Notes: generated by a model not told the origin, from the letters alone. A stretch of DNA of 64,000 nucleotides from G963667675 sp964291545 (GCA_964291545.2 OZ219860.1:124001-188000); one strand, 5' to 3'; shown: positions 28,501 through 43,500, counted from the first letter of the stretch. Numbers and translations: made by a program.

Positions 28501-31500
28501 GTTCAGGGTCGGCGGAGAGGACCACTTTCACAGTTACGCTGTTGCCTTCGCCAACCGTGTAGGAGGGCTGCTCGAAACTCACGGTGACTGAAGGAACGTC
28601 GTTGTCCGTTATTGAAACAACCGTTTGGGATGGTCCGGTGGAAGAAACCCTCGGCGGAAGGTTGCCGAAATTGAGCCTCACCCTCTCCCCATCATCGTCC
28701 TCCGTATCTTCTGTTGCGGAGAACGCGAAGGTCTTCTCGGTATCGCCGCTGTTGAAGACGACGGTTTGAGGGGCAATCGAGTAATCGCTGGAAGAAGCCC
28801 CGTCCATGTTTGTTACGGAAATCGGGACCTCGATCGTCCGCTCGGGGTCGGCGCTTAGCTTCACCTTCACCGTTTCGCTGCTGCCTTCGGCCACGGTGTA
28901 GGTACTCTGCTCGAAGCTGACCGTGACCGCAGGCACATCGTCGTCGGTTATGGAGACGGTGGTCTCAGCCGGAGTTCCCGCCAAGACGCGTGAGGGGAGG
29001 GATGACCCAAAGCCGAATTTCACGCTTTCACCGTCGTCGTCAACCGAGTCGTCCGTCGCTGCAAAGTTGAATGTCTTCTCCGTGTCACCACTGTTGAAGA
29101 CGACGTTTTGGGGCACAACCGAGTAGTCAGCCGAACTTGCGCCGCCCTGATTAACCTTCAGCAACGGGATGGTCACCGTACGCTCCGGGTCGGTTGAGAG
29201 GATCACCTTGACGATGACGGAGTTGCCCTCTGCCACGGTGTAGGAAGGCTGCTCGAAGCTGACCGTGACAGATGGCACGTCGTCGTCGGTGATGGAGACG
29301 GTCGTCTCGTCCCTGGATCCCTCAGTCACCCCGGCCGGCAGGGAACTGCCGAAGCCAAGCTTCACGCTCTCGCCATCGTCGTCTACCGTGTCCTGAGTCG
29401 CGGAGAAGGTAATCTCTTTCTCGGTGTCCCCATCGTTGAAGACGACGCTGCTGGGGACGCTGTAGTCGGAGGCGGTAGCTCCACCTTGCCCCGTGGCGGT
29501 GATTGGTACGGTCAAGGTGCGTTCCGGGTCGGCTGAGAGGACCACTTTCACAGTTACGCTGTTACCCTCAGCTACCGTGTAGGAAGGCTCCTCGAAGCTG
29601 ACCGTGACAGATGGCACGTCGTCGTCGGTGATGGAGACGGTGGTCCCGCTGTATGTGCCCGACGAAACCTGGTCTGGCAGGTTGCCGAAGCTGACTCTCA
29701 CGCTCTCGCCATCGTCGTCAACATTGTCGGAGGCGGCTTCGAAGTCGAATGTCTTCTCCGTGTCACCACTGTTGAAGACGGCGTTTTGGGGCACACCCGA
29801 ATAGTCGGACGAACTTGCGCCGCCCTGATTAACCTTCAGCAACGGGACGGTCACCGTCCGCTCCGGGTCGGCTGAAAGGGTCACCTTCACCGCGACGCTG
29901 CTGCCCTCAGCCACGGTGTAGGAAGGCTGCTCGAAGCTTGCCGTTACCGATGGCACGTCGTCGTCGGTGATGGATACGGTGGTCTCCGCCGGGTTACCCA
30001 TCGTGATTCGTGCCGGAAGGGATGACCCGAAGCCCAGTCTCACGCTTTCGCCGTCGTCGTCGACGGCGTCCGGGGAAGCCCGGAAGGTAATCTTCTTCTC
30101 TGTGTCGCTGGCGTCGAAGACTATGCTGTTGGGAACGCTGTAATCGGAGGCGTCAGCGCCGTCTTGCCCGATGGCCGTGACGGGTATGGTCACGGCGCGT
30201 TCCGGGTCGGCGCTAAGCTTGATGGTCACCGACACTTCGTTTTCCACGGTGTTGGTGGTGCTTGGGTCGTCACTCTCGGCGACCGTGTAGCTGGCCGAGC
30301 CGAAACTGACGGTTACCGCCGGGTGATCGTTGTCGTCGATGCTGACCGTGGCCTGGGAGATGCTGCCGGGGTTCACCTGGGCTGGCAGGTTGCCGAAACC
30401 CAGCCTGACTTTCTCTCCGTCGTCGTCCAACGAGTCGTCGGTGGCCGAGAAGTTGATAGTCTTCTCGGTATCGTTCGCGCCGAAGTTCAAGGTCGTCGGC
30501 GCTCCCAAGAAGTCTAAGGAGCCCACTCCGCCCAGGTATGTCGCGCTCACCGGGACGTCCACCGCCCTCTCAGGCTGGGCCGAAAGGATCACCTTGACGG
30601 AGATGCTGCGGCCCTCGGCAACGGCGTAGGAAGGCTGTTCGAAGCTGACGGTGACGCTGGGCACATCGTCGTCCGTTATTGAAACAACGGCCTGGGACGG
30701 GCTGGCGGAACTTACCCTCGCGGGGAGGGTGCCGAAAGTAAGTCTCACGCGCTCGCCGTCGTCGTCCAGCGTGTCGTCGATGGCTTCGAAGTCAAACGTC
30801 TTTTCGGTGTCGCCGCTGTTGAAGACAACGTTTTGCGGTACCCCCGAAAAGTCTGCGGATTCGGCCCCATCCAACGTGGTGACTGTTATGGGCACCTCAA
30901 CGGTTCTCTCGGGATCGGCGCTCAGCACGACCTTGACCGCTACGGTATCGCCCTCGGCAACGTTGTAAGTCGCCGACCCGAAGCTGACGGTCACCGGCAC
31001 GTCATCATCATCGGTAACATTTACCAATACATCGTCGACGGATATCCCGTTGTACTTCGCGTCCGTGCTCGCGGCAGTGTGGGTGACGGAGCCGTCCTCG
31101 TCGTCGTGGCCGTTGTCCTGCGACGCCGATACCGTGACGGTCTGGGCCGAGGCCCAGTTGGACGGGGTAAAGGTCAGGTCCGCTGGATCGGCGGTCACGT
31201 CGGTGTTAGACGGGTCGTTAACCGTGATGGTGACGTTGTGGGTTGGTTGACTGTCTAGGACCACGGTATAGGTGTCGGAGTCCCCTTCGTCTATGTCGAG
31301 CGACGTGTCGGAAACCGTCACTCCCGCGGTGTCTTCGTCACGTATGGTGAACGTGCCAGTTGGGATCGGAATGCCGGCGTTCGCGGCGTCGGATAACGTG
31401 AGGTTGAACGTCTCGTCCGACTCGTCCACGTCGTCGTCTACAATGGTTACGGTTACGTTCTTTGTAGTGTCTCCAGGTGAGAACGTGAGAGTCCCGCTGG

Positions 31501-34500
31501 CCGGGGTATAGTCGGAACCGGATGTGGCGGTCCCGCCGCCAGTGGCGTAGTCAACCGTAACGGTCTGTAGGCTCGAGGGGTTGAGAGTCACGGTGAAGGT
31601 GAAGCTTCCGGCGTCCTCGTCATCCTCTCCGGAACTAACGGTGAGATTGGGCTGGTTGCCCTGGGGGGCCTGCCAGTTCACCGTGACGCTGTCCGAGCCG
31701 GAAGTCACGCCGCCCAGAGTGGCAGTGGCCTCGTTGGTGACCTTTCCGGCGTCTACGTCATCCTGGGTCGTGGTGTACGACCCCGTGCAGGTCAGGAAGC
31801 CCCCGGGTGCAAGTCCAGCCCCGGAAACCGCAGGGCACGTGATGTTGCCGGAATCTATCTTGTCGTCGTCGATCTCCAGGGTCCCCGACAGCGCGACGGT
31901 GCCGGTGTTGGTGACCTTGTAACTGTAGGGGATGCTCTCGTTGATTCCGCCAAACCCGGCGGCCGTGGTTGTCTTCTCCAGTTCCAGGTCCTCCACCTGG
32001 TCGACGGCGGTCTCCCGGGCCACGGTCTTTTCCGCGACTTCGTCCGCAACGGCCGTGGCGGTGTTGGCAACCGATCCCGCGTCCACGTCCGCCTGGACGA
32101 TGGTGTAGGTGACAGCGGAGGTGCAGGTTGCGCCGATGGGCAATTCGGCGCAGTCGGCGCCGCTGGGGTTTACGAGGGCGTCCTTTACGTTGACGTTCGC
32201 CAGCGGGACGTTCCCCGTGTTGGTTGCGACCGCCGTATAACTTAGAGTGTCGGCCAGGTTCACTTTGCCGTCGCCGTCGGTGTCCCCGTGGGTCGGGGGA
32301 TCCATGGTCAGGGTAAAATCAGGGGCCGGAACTTCGTCGTCGGTCACCGTCACGGACACGTCGGCCGCGGCCAGACCGTCGTACTGGCTGTCAGCGGTCG
32401 AACTGACAACATGCGTGATGTTGACCACTTCTTCGTCCACAGCGTCGTCGTCCTGATCAGCGGTCACAATCACCGTCTGGGCAGCGTCCCAGTTGCCGGT
32501 GGTGAACGTCAGAGTGGTCTTGTCCAGCGACAGCTCAGCGTCGGCAATGCCGCCGATGGCCACCGTCACGCTCCCAGCGGGCTCGGTGTCCAGGACGACG
32601 GTGTAGGTTTCTGAGTCTCCTTCGTCTATTTCAAGGGAGGTCTCGGATATCGTCAATCCGGCAGTGTCGTCGTCCGTTACGGTTACCGGGACGCTGCCGG
32701 CGGCTAGACCATCATAATGAGTGTCGGCAGTCGAGCTGACGGTATGGGTAATCGTGATCACATCTTCGTCGACGGCGTCGTCGTCCTGTCCCGCCGTCAC
32801 CATTACAGTCTGCGCCGTATCCCAGTTACCGGATGTGAAGGTAAGCGCGGTCTTGTCGAGGGTCAGGTCTGTGTTGGTAACGCCGCCGATGGTCACCGCC
32901 ACGTTGCCAGCGGGCTCGGTGTCCAGAACGACAGTGTAGGTGTCGAAGTCACCCTCCTTAATTTCGAGTGAGGTCTCGGATATCGTCACCGCGGCAGTGT
33001 CGTCGTCCGTCACCGTGACGACAACGCCGCCAGCGGACAGGCCGTCGTACTTGGCGTCAACGCTCGAACTGACACCGTGCGTGATGTTGACCACCTCTTC
33101 ATCGATAGCGTCGTCATCATGTGCAGCGGTTACCTCCACCTCCTGCGCGGTGTCCCAGTTGCTGGTGGTGAAGGTAATGGTGGTCTTGTTGAGCGACACG
33201 TCCGTCCCGGTGACCCCTCCGATGGCGACCGTCACGTCACCGGCCGGCTCCGTGTCCAGCACCACGGTGTAGGTGTCGGAGTCTCCTTCTTCGATGCCCA
33301 GTGAGGTCTCGGATATCGTCACCCCAGCGGTGTCGTCGTCCGCAATGACTACGGTCGTTTCGGCTGCGCTCCCTTCGCTGACGCCGTCCGGCAACGGGCC
33401 GTCGAAGGTCAACTTGACCGACTCCCCATCGTCGTCGATGTCGTCCTGAGTGGCGGCGAACGCGAAGCTCTTCTCAGTTTCTCCGGAGTCAATGGTGACT
33501 TCCAGGGGCACGTTGGAGTAGTCGTCAGCGGACGCTCCGTCCTGCTCGGTTACCTTGATGGGGATGACCACAGTCCGCTCCGGATCAGCGTCCAGAGTTA
33601 CGGCGAGGTCTACGGTCCCGCCCTCGGCAACTGGGTACGCGGCGGCGCCGAAGTTGACCTTTACTTCAGGCACGTCGTCATCGGTAATGCTCACCGTGGC
33701 TTCTGAGGTCGTTCCGGCCGACACCCGGTCGGGCAGGTTTCCAAAGCCCAGCTTGACCGACTCCCCATCGTCGTTTTCGGTGTCCTGGGTGGCGGTAAAC
33801 ATCACGGTCTTTTCCGTCTCCCCGCTGGCGAAGGTGACGTTAGTCGGCACTCCGGAGTAATCGTCGGCGCTGGCCCCGTCCTGATTGGTGGCGGTTACCG
33901 GGACGGTCACCGGCCGTTCCGGGTCCACGCTCAGGGTTAAGGTGACATCCACAGTCCCGCCCTCGTCCACGTCGTAGGTTGCATCCCCGAAACTAACCTC
34001 CACAAAGGGGTCGTCGTCATCCCGGATCGTCACCTCCACGCCGGGCACAGACAGGTCCCGGTAGTGCATGTCGGCCGAACTGATCGAATGGGTGACATGA
34101 GCCGGGGGCTCGTCGTCACCGTCGTCGTCGTGGGTGCCTTCGACAAAGATGTACTTCCTGCCCCAGCTCTGCGGGGTGAAGGTAACCGAACCCGGGTTCA
34201 CGGTGAACCCGGCATTGGCGGGCACGTCTACGGTTACGACGACGTTGGCGGTGGGCTCTGTGGCCAGGGCGACTGTGTAATGTTTCCGCTGCCCTTCCCG
34301 AACGGTGAGGGAGGTGATTGGGACCCGCACTGCCGAGGTGTCGTCGTTGGCAACAATCAGCCGGGTGGAGACCACCGTTAGATCGGGGTGGTCCGACGTA
34401 CCATCGATCGTTACGGTCTCGTCTTCATCCTCGACGTCGTCATCCGTTCCCGACAGGTATAGCGTCGCCGTCCCCGTTGACTGGCCCGCCTCGATGCGCA

Positions 34501-37500
34501 GGGGGGTAAGCAAGTTTGCGATATACGAATGGGACCGTTGCGTGTCGCCCATGTGGGAGACGGTTAAATTCACGTCGGAAGCCAACGTACTGGCACCCTC
34601 CAGGGTCGCGGTGATTCCCAAGAAGTGAACGTTGCTTCCCTCAGACACCGTATCGCTGGTCATGGACAGCCTGACGGTGGTCGGCTTCGGGTCGTTGTCC
34701 AGTATCGTGAGCCGGACTCCATTGACCGGAAGGCCCGGGGCGGAGTTGAGCCCGCGGATAGCGATCTGTTCGTCGCCCTCGTAGACGGTATCTTCGACCG
34801 GGGTCAACGTCAGGTTGGCGGTGGCGGAGTACTCGCCGGCAGGGATGGTCAGGGTTGAAGAGTCCCAGGACGCCGTATAGTCGTCGGTAACGGTGGCGGA
34901 CACGTCCAGGACGGACAGCGCCACCTCAGTATCCACGCTTCGAGTCCCGCCTCCCAGGAGGGTCGCCCGCACCGGAATCGTGACTGCGCTCCCTCCCTCA
35001 CTGATGGGTCCGGTTGTCGCCAAAAGGGAGATGCTCGTGGGTTCCTGGTCGTCATCCTCGATGACCACGTCGGCGGGGGTGACCGTTATGGTGCCGGGGA
35101 CGGTGCCGGTGACCTCCAGCGTCTCGTCGCCCTCCGCGACGTCGTCGTCCAGCACCTCCAAAGTCATGGCCTCGGTGGCTGACATCTCTCCGGCTGGGAT
35201 GGTCAGGGTGGCGGTGGCAGCCTGGTAGTCATCTCCCGCGGTTGCCGTGTCGTCCGCAAGCTCCAGGCTCACGACGGTATCGATCACCCGGGACGACACA
35301 CCGGCCAGGGTGCCGGTTACGGTCAGCTGCAGGGAGGATGCCGTTTCAGCGACGGTGTCCGGGGCCACGGTCAGCGTGACCTCCCCCGGCTCCACGTCGT
35401 TGTCTACGATCTTCACACCCTTGCCGGTCGAACCTGCAAAGACCGTGGACTTGGCCGACAGGCGAGCGATCTCGTCGTCTTCGGACAATGTGTCGTCCAC
35501 CGGGGTGATGGTGATGGTGGCTGTCACGCTGGACTCGCCAGCTGGGATCGTTACGTTGGCGGTGGTGGCTGTGTAGTCCACGCCCAGGGTCGCGTTGTTC
35601 TGGACACCCGGACGGTCGATCGTCTCCACGGTCACCGGCGTGTCGACGGTGAATTGAGTCGTGCCGTCCAGGGATACCGTTACCGTGATGTTGGTCGCCC
35701 CCGCGTCCTCGTCAACCTGGTTGTGGGAAATGGAAGAGATGGTCAGTCCGGTGGGTGCGGTGTCGTCGTCGACAATGGTCCCTTCGGCTCTGGTCACTCC
35801 CAGGGGGACCATCTCGGGCGGTGAAGAGTTGCCGATGGTGGCCTCTTCCAGCACTACCACGAAGGTCTCAGCGTTTTCGACCAGGGTGTCCTGGGTGGTC
35901 GTCACGGTAAAGGTGGCCGATCTGTCGCCCGCGGGGATAGCTACGGTGCCACTGGCGGCAGTGTAGTCCTTGTCAGGGAGGGCCGTTTCGCCTACGTCCA
36001 GGGCGTCGCCGGCCTGTTTCGTGGACCACCCCGCGGACACGATCCGGTCGGATACCGTGGACAGGGTAATGGTGAAGGTGGCAACTGCGCCTTCGGTCAC
36101 GCTCGGATCGTCCTCGATGGATACCGTCAGGGCATCCTGGTCCAGGATTCTTGTCGTGGCGACGTTGTCGGTGGCTGAGACCGAGCCTGGCCGCTGGTCG
36201 GTGGCGACGCTGAATATCTCCACCTTCAGGGTTTCATCGTCGTCGTTTATGCCGTCCGCCAGAATCGGGAAGGTGATGGTCCCTTTCGACTGCCCGGCGG
36301 AAATCTCAAGGACTCCCGCCTTGCCGCTAGCGTCTCCGGGCGGGAAGGTGATGGCCCCTTTGGGAGCGGCGTAGTCGTCCGAGACTGTGGCGGTGCCGGA
36401 AGTCTCGAAGGGAATGTTGACGTCGTCTGCGGGAACTCCGCCGGTCAGCGTCACGGTGAAGGTGGTGTCGTTGCCCTCGGCTACTTTGTCGGCATCAGCA
36501 GAGATAGAGGCGGTCAGGGTCTCGTTATCCCTGATGGAAACCTCGAAGGACCCCTCAGTGGGAGATATGGTGGCGAGCCGCGTATCGTTGGCCGCCAGCT
36601 CGACGCTGAAGGTCTCCAGGGCGGCTTCGAACAGATTGTCGTCGACGACATCCACGTCGATGAACCCGGTGTTTTGTCCAGGCATGAAGGTAAGTTTTCC
36701 GTTTGCCCCATGGTAGTCCGCCCCCAGGGCCGCGGTGCCCGGGACCGTACGCCATCCAACGGCCGGGTTCCTCTCGCTGGCCGTGGTGTTCGGATGGGAC
36801 AGCTGAACGGTGAACCTAACGGGACGAACTTGCTCCTCGTTAACTATCGAGTAAGCCCGGCTCACCGACGCGACCAGGGCCTGTTCATCGTCGACGATGG
36901 TGCCGACGGCGCCGTCATCAGCCAGGCTGGTGAGGGCTGGCCACCGCAGGGCGGCGTACCTGTTGAGGACCTGGCGAGGTTTGCTGAGCTGCGCCGTGAA
37001 GGTCTCGTTCCTCTCATGAATCGTGTCGTCCAACGTGACCACGGAGAAGGTCTTGGTCTGTTCCCCGGCCGCGAAGGTCAGGGTTTCGGTCTTGGCCTCG
37101 AAGTCCTGCCCCAGGCTGGTGGCGGTCACGTTGGCGTGGGAGGTTGCATCGCCGTCTGCGGTGGCGACCTCCACGGTCACCTGCTGGAGGGCAGGCGCAT
37201 TCAGGCTCACGCTGAAGTCCACTTGCCCGGTGGACTCGCCGGCCTGGGCGTCGGCTATGGAGAACGCCAGGTCGTTGTCGTAGAGATACAGGGTCCTGTA
37301 AGGGGCCCCCTGGTTGTGTGAGTCCGGCGGTCCGATATACACAGGGGAGTAGCCCGCGCCCTGGGGTATATTGACGGTCAGGCTGCCGTCGGCCTCCACC
37401 GTGCTGTCGTCCACTGTGGGCAGGGCGAGCTCGACCAGGGCGACTCCCTGGGCGAAGGTCACGGTCGTAGGCGGCGTACTTGCCAGAAAGTCTCCCGTCT

Positions 37501-40500
37501 GGGTGATGTCCAGGTTGACCGTCATTGCCCCGTTGGCCGTGTGTCCCTCCGTGGCAACGCTGAAGCACTCGCCCTGAATTGTGATGTAGCAAACGCCGCC
37601 CACCAGCTCTTGCAGGACCAGGCGCTGGAGCTGGACCAGGACAGCGTCGCCCTCCTCGGTATGGAAGGTGGAGTGGCTGAAGGCGATCCCGTAGTCGACG
37701 TCATCGTCCAGGATCGTGCCCGTGCCGGTGTCGTCCGCCAGCGTCAGCTCCGAGGGGTTGCTGAGGACCACATTGAAAGTCTCGTCGGCCTCGTCCAGCT
37801 GGTCGTCCAGCAGGGACACGGTGACCGTCTTCTCGGTTTCTCCGATGGCGAAGTTCAGCGTCCCGCTGGCCGCGGTGAAGTCCGCGCCGCCGGTTGCGGC
37901 GGTGGTGGACCCGTCCTCCTCCGTGGCCCAGTCCACCGAGGCCGCCTGCTCGATGTTGGCCCGGTCCAGTGATACGGTGAACTCAATCGTCCCGTCCGTC
38001 TCCCCCGCCGAGGCGTCGGAGACGGATACGTCCGGCGGAACGTAGTCGTCGTCGGTAACCGCGGTGGTCGCGGATAGCACGTACCAGGAGCTGCCAGGAT
38101 ACTCCTTTACGCGGTAGCAGTAGCGGTCGTCCTGGGGAGGGCAAGCTTCTGGACCCACCCCTGTGTACTGCAGTTCCACTGTGATTCTGCCGTTCGGCTC
38201 GTCCACGCCGTCGTCTGTAGTCGGCACGCTGAGGGTGACCGTCGCCTGGTTGGCGGCAAAGGTGACCGTCTGGGGGGCGGCGCCGGAGATGTACTCGCCC
38301 TTCTGGGTCACCAGGACGTTCACCTGGAGGGGACGGGTAATGGAGTCGGGCTTGCCTCCGTGACGGTGCAGGGTGAAGGTTGCGGCATCGCCTTCGCTCA
38401 CGGAAGCCTTGTCCCGCGTGATGCGCACACCCATGAATCTGCTGTAGTACCGGAAGTTGATGCTCGACGGGGTCCCAACCCGGTACTGGGGGTAGTACCC
38501 GCAGGCAGCCGGGTTATCCGGGCAGTAGTGGGCCTGCAGCTCCAGGGTCCCGCCCCTGCCAAGAGCCTTGGCGTAGCCAAACGATCCGATGCTGATCCCG
38601 TTAGAGTCGCCAGGGTCGAAACGCCATCCCCTGACTTCTGACCTGGTGGTTGTTTCATCCTGAAGTGGAGCTGGCGAGTGTTTGATATGGGTGATCTCGG
38701 CATTCACAAACAGCCTGCCGGAAACGTCGCCGGTGCGGCTGAAGGGTAGGACGAGCACGTCGAACCCATCGAAGAATTCGCTGGTTGTCGAAGATCCTGT
38801 CACCGTGGGTACGTCGTCGTCCTGGACCCAAATCTTGGCCGATGCGTTGTACAGGGCCACGTAGTCGTCGTCCGCGTCGTTGAGCACCGTGGCGTGGTAG
38901 GTGCTGTTGCCGTAGTTCAGGCTGTCGTCGTCGGTCTGGCGGGTAACGGTAACCGTCCGTGTCCCGGCCGGGAAGTCTACGGTGATCTCCTCGGTGTCGA
39001 AGTGAATGTGGTTTTCAGGGGTGGTGATGCCCCGGGTTGGGTCGTCCAGGTCCGCCTGCGTCACGCGATACCTGACCCGGTTCAGCTCTAGCCGGGCCTG
39101 CAGGGCGTTGTCCGTGGGTGTGCTGCGGGTGACCGTGAACGACACCGGCTCGCCCTCGTTCACCCAGTTCTGGTCTTTGGTGACCGACACCGAGGGCTTC
39201 GCGGCGTCGTTGTCATAGATGGTGAAGGTGTGCGAATTGGGCCAGCCGGCGCGGTAGTTGGTACCGTCCACCAGCGTTACGGTCAGCTTGCCGATGTCCT
39301 CGACGGTGTTGTCGTCCTGGGTCGGGATCGTGACCGTGGCGTCGGCTTGTTGTAAAGCAAAGGTCACGGTCTCAGGAAGGGTTCCGGTGGTGTAGTCGCC
39401 GGTCTCGGTCACCTCCAGGGTTACCGTGAGGGGAGACCTGCCCGACCTGGCCAGCTCCAGGGTTATTGATTCACCCTCAGCCACTCGCAGCGTGGAGGCG
39501 AGCAAGACTACAGTCTCCAGATTGGTATCCCGCACCGTCACGGTAACGCTGGACGGCCTATCTCGCCAGTAGGTCCTGGGTTCTCCGATGGTCGGCGGGT
39601 CCAGCAGAGTGGCGGTAACTGTATGGGAGCCATTGCGGGCATCATCGTCCGTCGTGGTTATGGTGTGCTCCACGTTGGCGTCCCCCGCCGGGAACACGAC
39701 GGTGTCCTGCCGGTTTTCGGCGTGGGGAGCGGTCTTGTCGACCTGCAGCCACACGGTAAGCTCGTCGGTCGTGTCGCCGTCGCGGGTCAGGGTCAGGATG
39801 ACGTCGCTGCCCTCGTCGACGGCCTCCGCCTGGGCTTCCAGCGTGACCACCGATTCGTCGTCTTCGATGACCCCGTCATGGATGAGGTTGGCTACACCGT
39901 CCTGGAGGGCGGCGTTGACCGGGTCTGACAGGACGACGTGGAAGCGCTCCTTGTAGCCGGCGATGGAGTTCTGCAAGATCTCCACCGGGATGGCGGCGCT
40001 GGTCTCCCCCGGGGCGAAGGTGAGTGTTCCCGTAGTCTGGGTGACGCTGAGGCCATCGCCGGTGAAGTGGTCGTTGACGCTGTACTCAACGGTTGTGGTC
40101 ATAAGAGAGGGCAAGGCCGTGAGCATGTCCACCCAGACGTAGATGGTCCCGTCGCCCTCGCTGACGGTGGTGCTGGTGTCGCGGAACCCCAGCACCGGCA
40201 GTGGGTCCGTGTTCCGGACGATGATGGTCGCAGATGGGTACGAGCTGTTGATCTCATAGGCGTCGTCCGCGAGCAACTCGACCGTGAACTCCGCATCGCC
40301 GTCGTAGCCGTCGTTGCGGTGGGTAATGTAGCCCGGGGTTATGTTCCCAGACCCCGCGGGAATGGTGAGGGTCTGGTTTCCCAGGGTCGAATCGTACACG
40401 GCATTACCGTTCTCCGAGTGGTTCACCTTCACCTGGAGGGGCTCCCCGATGTGCCCGTTGTGAGAGACCCGGTAGTGGAGAATGTTCCCCTCGTCGATGC

Positions 40501-43500
40501 TGCTCCTGAACGCTTCCACGCTGACCACGTACGGGTCGTTGTCCAGTATGGCGCCCATGACGGTGGCGGTGCTCGCAGGCGTCCAGAACTCGGGTCTCCC
40601 GGGCTGAAGTGTCGCCGTGTAGTGGTGGTCCGGGCCCTTGTAGCTGTCGTCGGGCTGGTGGTACCTGAAGGTTAACAGGGACATGCCCGCGTCCATGCCA
40701 AACACGTGGTATTGCTCATCACCCACCGGCCCGGCGATTATTGGGATTTCCAGAGGGTTCTTGTCTTCTCCGATACGTCTGATTTCCAGGACCAGGTCGT
40801 CGCCCTCGTCCACCTCGGCGTGGTTGAAGGCGATGGACACCTGCGGCGCCACGTCGTTGTCGGCCACCTGTACGGTCAGCGACGTGGAGCCCACGATGTC
40901 ATAGTGCGGCTCCGCAGCCACCGCGAACGTTATGGCGTTATCGAGAATGTCCCGCCAGTCGTCCGGAGGCGTGATCGTTACCTCCTTGGTCACTTCGCCG
41001 GGAGCGAAAACCACGCTGGATGGGACCTCAACCGCCTCCGAGGCGACGTTGCCCTCAAGGAACCCGCCGGGGTCGTCCACCGACAGGCCCACGATCAACT
41101 CGTTTGCGGTGTTGTTGCCCCTTGTCAGGGTGAAGGTGGCGGTGTCCCCCTCCGTGATGCTGGTGTCGTCCACCGAGAGGGTGATGGTGGGCCGGTCGTC
41201 GTCCAGTATTCTTACCGTCTTCGTTGAGAGCAGCAATATCCTATCTGACAACGAGGATGGAACCAGGAGGCCGGCCATAAAGGTATCCCGCGGCTCGTAC
41301 ACGGAGTCGTCAAAAGTGGCGACGGTCAGCGTCTCGGTCTGGGTAACGTATTCCACATACAGGTCTGTCATCGGGATCGCTGGGAATACCACGTCGTGGA
41401 CCCGGTCAGTCGGGTTGGTGCCGTCCGCCATGCGCTGGTTGGGCTCCCAGGTGCGCACTTGGACCGTATGAGACTCCAGGGGGTTCCCCCAATTGCGCTC
41501 CAGGGTGATGGTGACGTCCTGTCCCTCCGGCAGCTCCTTGGGCGCGACCGATTCGAGCTTGATATGGATCCCCAACGTGAGGTCAGGCCAGATGGTCCTC
41601 TTCCTGTCTCCATTCACCGTCCAGTACTGGGCCTCGATGTCGGGGCTGAGGGTGGTCTCTTCGGCAGTGTCCTCTATCCGCTTGATCTCGGCGGAGTATT
41701 GCCACAAATTGTGGTCAAGAAGCCCGTTATCGAGCACCTCAATCCGCCCGACCACTTGTCTCTGGTTCCCGGTTAGGGTCAGGGGGAACTCCCGGTAGCG
41801 ATTTCCTGTTTCGGGATCCGTGGGCCAACTGGAGTGGCGAGGACTCTCCCAACCGCGGTTGTGTTCCACCCGAACGACGAAGGTTGCGGTCTTGCCGGTG
41901 TCCTGGGCGCGGCGGCTGACCAGGAAATGGGCGGGGTGGGGCTCCTTCAGTTCGTGACGGACTAGGAAACTGCGGTCGTCGTCATAGTAGAAGGTCCCCT
42001 CCGCCGGGCCGGGGGTGCAGTTGTCCCCGTTCTGGTCACAGGCCAGGTATGATTCTCCCTGTTCCCAGTGCGCACTGTCGGCACTGATCCGCCCCCACTT
42101 GAAGGTGAGTTCCTGGGCGGTGTCGTTGTCGGCAACCGACAGGGTGGTGTAGGTGCCGCCATTCCCGGCTTGACCCAGGTAGTAACCCGTTCCGGGCAGG
42201 ACGTAGACCTTTACCAGTCCGGCGGGTTCCAGGTCCCGCTGGTCGTCGGGGAATGTCAGGGTGAGCGTCTGGGTGGTGGAATTGGCCGGGAAGGTAACCT
42301 GGGTGGGGATGGCGGGAGCCGGGTCCCAGTGGTTGCCCCGGAGTCGGTCGTCCGGGTCGTCTATCAGGATGTTCACGGTCAAGGGCTGGGTCGCGTCTCC
42401 TCCGGTCCGGGTGAAGGTGACGGTCGTGCTTCCGCCCTCGACGACGGAGTCGGGGTTGGCAGCCACTGTTACAAGAGTGCTGTTGCTGGGCGGGTCGTTG
42501 ATCTCCACATCGATCATGTTGGGCAGCCCCTCGGTGTAGCGGATAGCACCGTCCACTTGGCTGATGCTGAGGATATCCGCTATCAGTTGGTCAGCGCCGG
42601 TCTCTGCGACCCCGTCCACGTAGGGATAGACGGTGAATTCGGCGTGTCCCCGCCAAGCCTCGATGGTCACGTTGTGGTATTCAGTGCTGGGGTTGACGCC
42701 GAAGCCCTCCTGCCGGTTGGCTTCCCAGGTCCAGACCCGTACTGTCACAGGCTTACTCATTGGGCCCTCGATCCGGTACAGGGTGAACACGACGGATTCT
42801 CCCTCTGTTACGGTGGTCGCGTCGCTGTCGATCGAGATTGTGCCGTTGCTGGCGCCGCCGTCAGTGGCGTCGATAGTGGTCTCCCGAAACCCCGGCTTCA
42901 CAGTCCAGTACTGGGCCTCCTCGCTGGAGTCCAGCTCGTCTCCTGTGTGGTCCTCGATGGGCTTTATGGATGCCCAGTAGTCCCAGTTGGATTCGGATTC
43001 TCCGTTGAATGTGACCGTGAACTCCTCCTTGACCTGGAGGTCGCTTCCCGAAATCTCAAGCGGGTAGTCCTTGTACAGGCGGCCAGTGCCGGTGTCCTCG
43101 GTCCAGTCATCCAGTCTCCAGTCGTCACCGCTCCGGTCGGTCTCCACCCGGACCGTGAAGGTCGCCGGATTGCCCGTGTCGGCGTCCTGTTGACGGCGTT
43201 TGACGACTATCGCCAATTTGTCAAAATTGCCCTCGTACACGGAGGCGCCGTTGGTCCCATCCTTCCCGAAGTTGAGCTCCAGTTCCTGGGCGGTGTCGTT
43301 GTCGGTCACGGCCGTACTCGCGCTGGTACCCAGTCCAGTGTGTCCAGGTAGGTACGGAACTGAAGGCCGCATTCTGGGAGGAGCGACCTCCACCGTGATT
43401 CTGCCGTTCGGGACGTCGCGGTGGTCGTCCAGGGTCTGCAGGCTGACCGTGGCGGTGGATGAGTTTGCGCCGAACTCCACGCTTATTGGCAGGGCCGGGG

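Noticed and set aside
25560..31000. Regular direct repeats as a CRISPR array
   Set aside because: The units are 339 bp, coding and contiguous, with no short repeat-spacer alternation.
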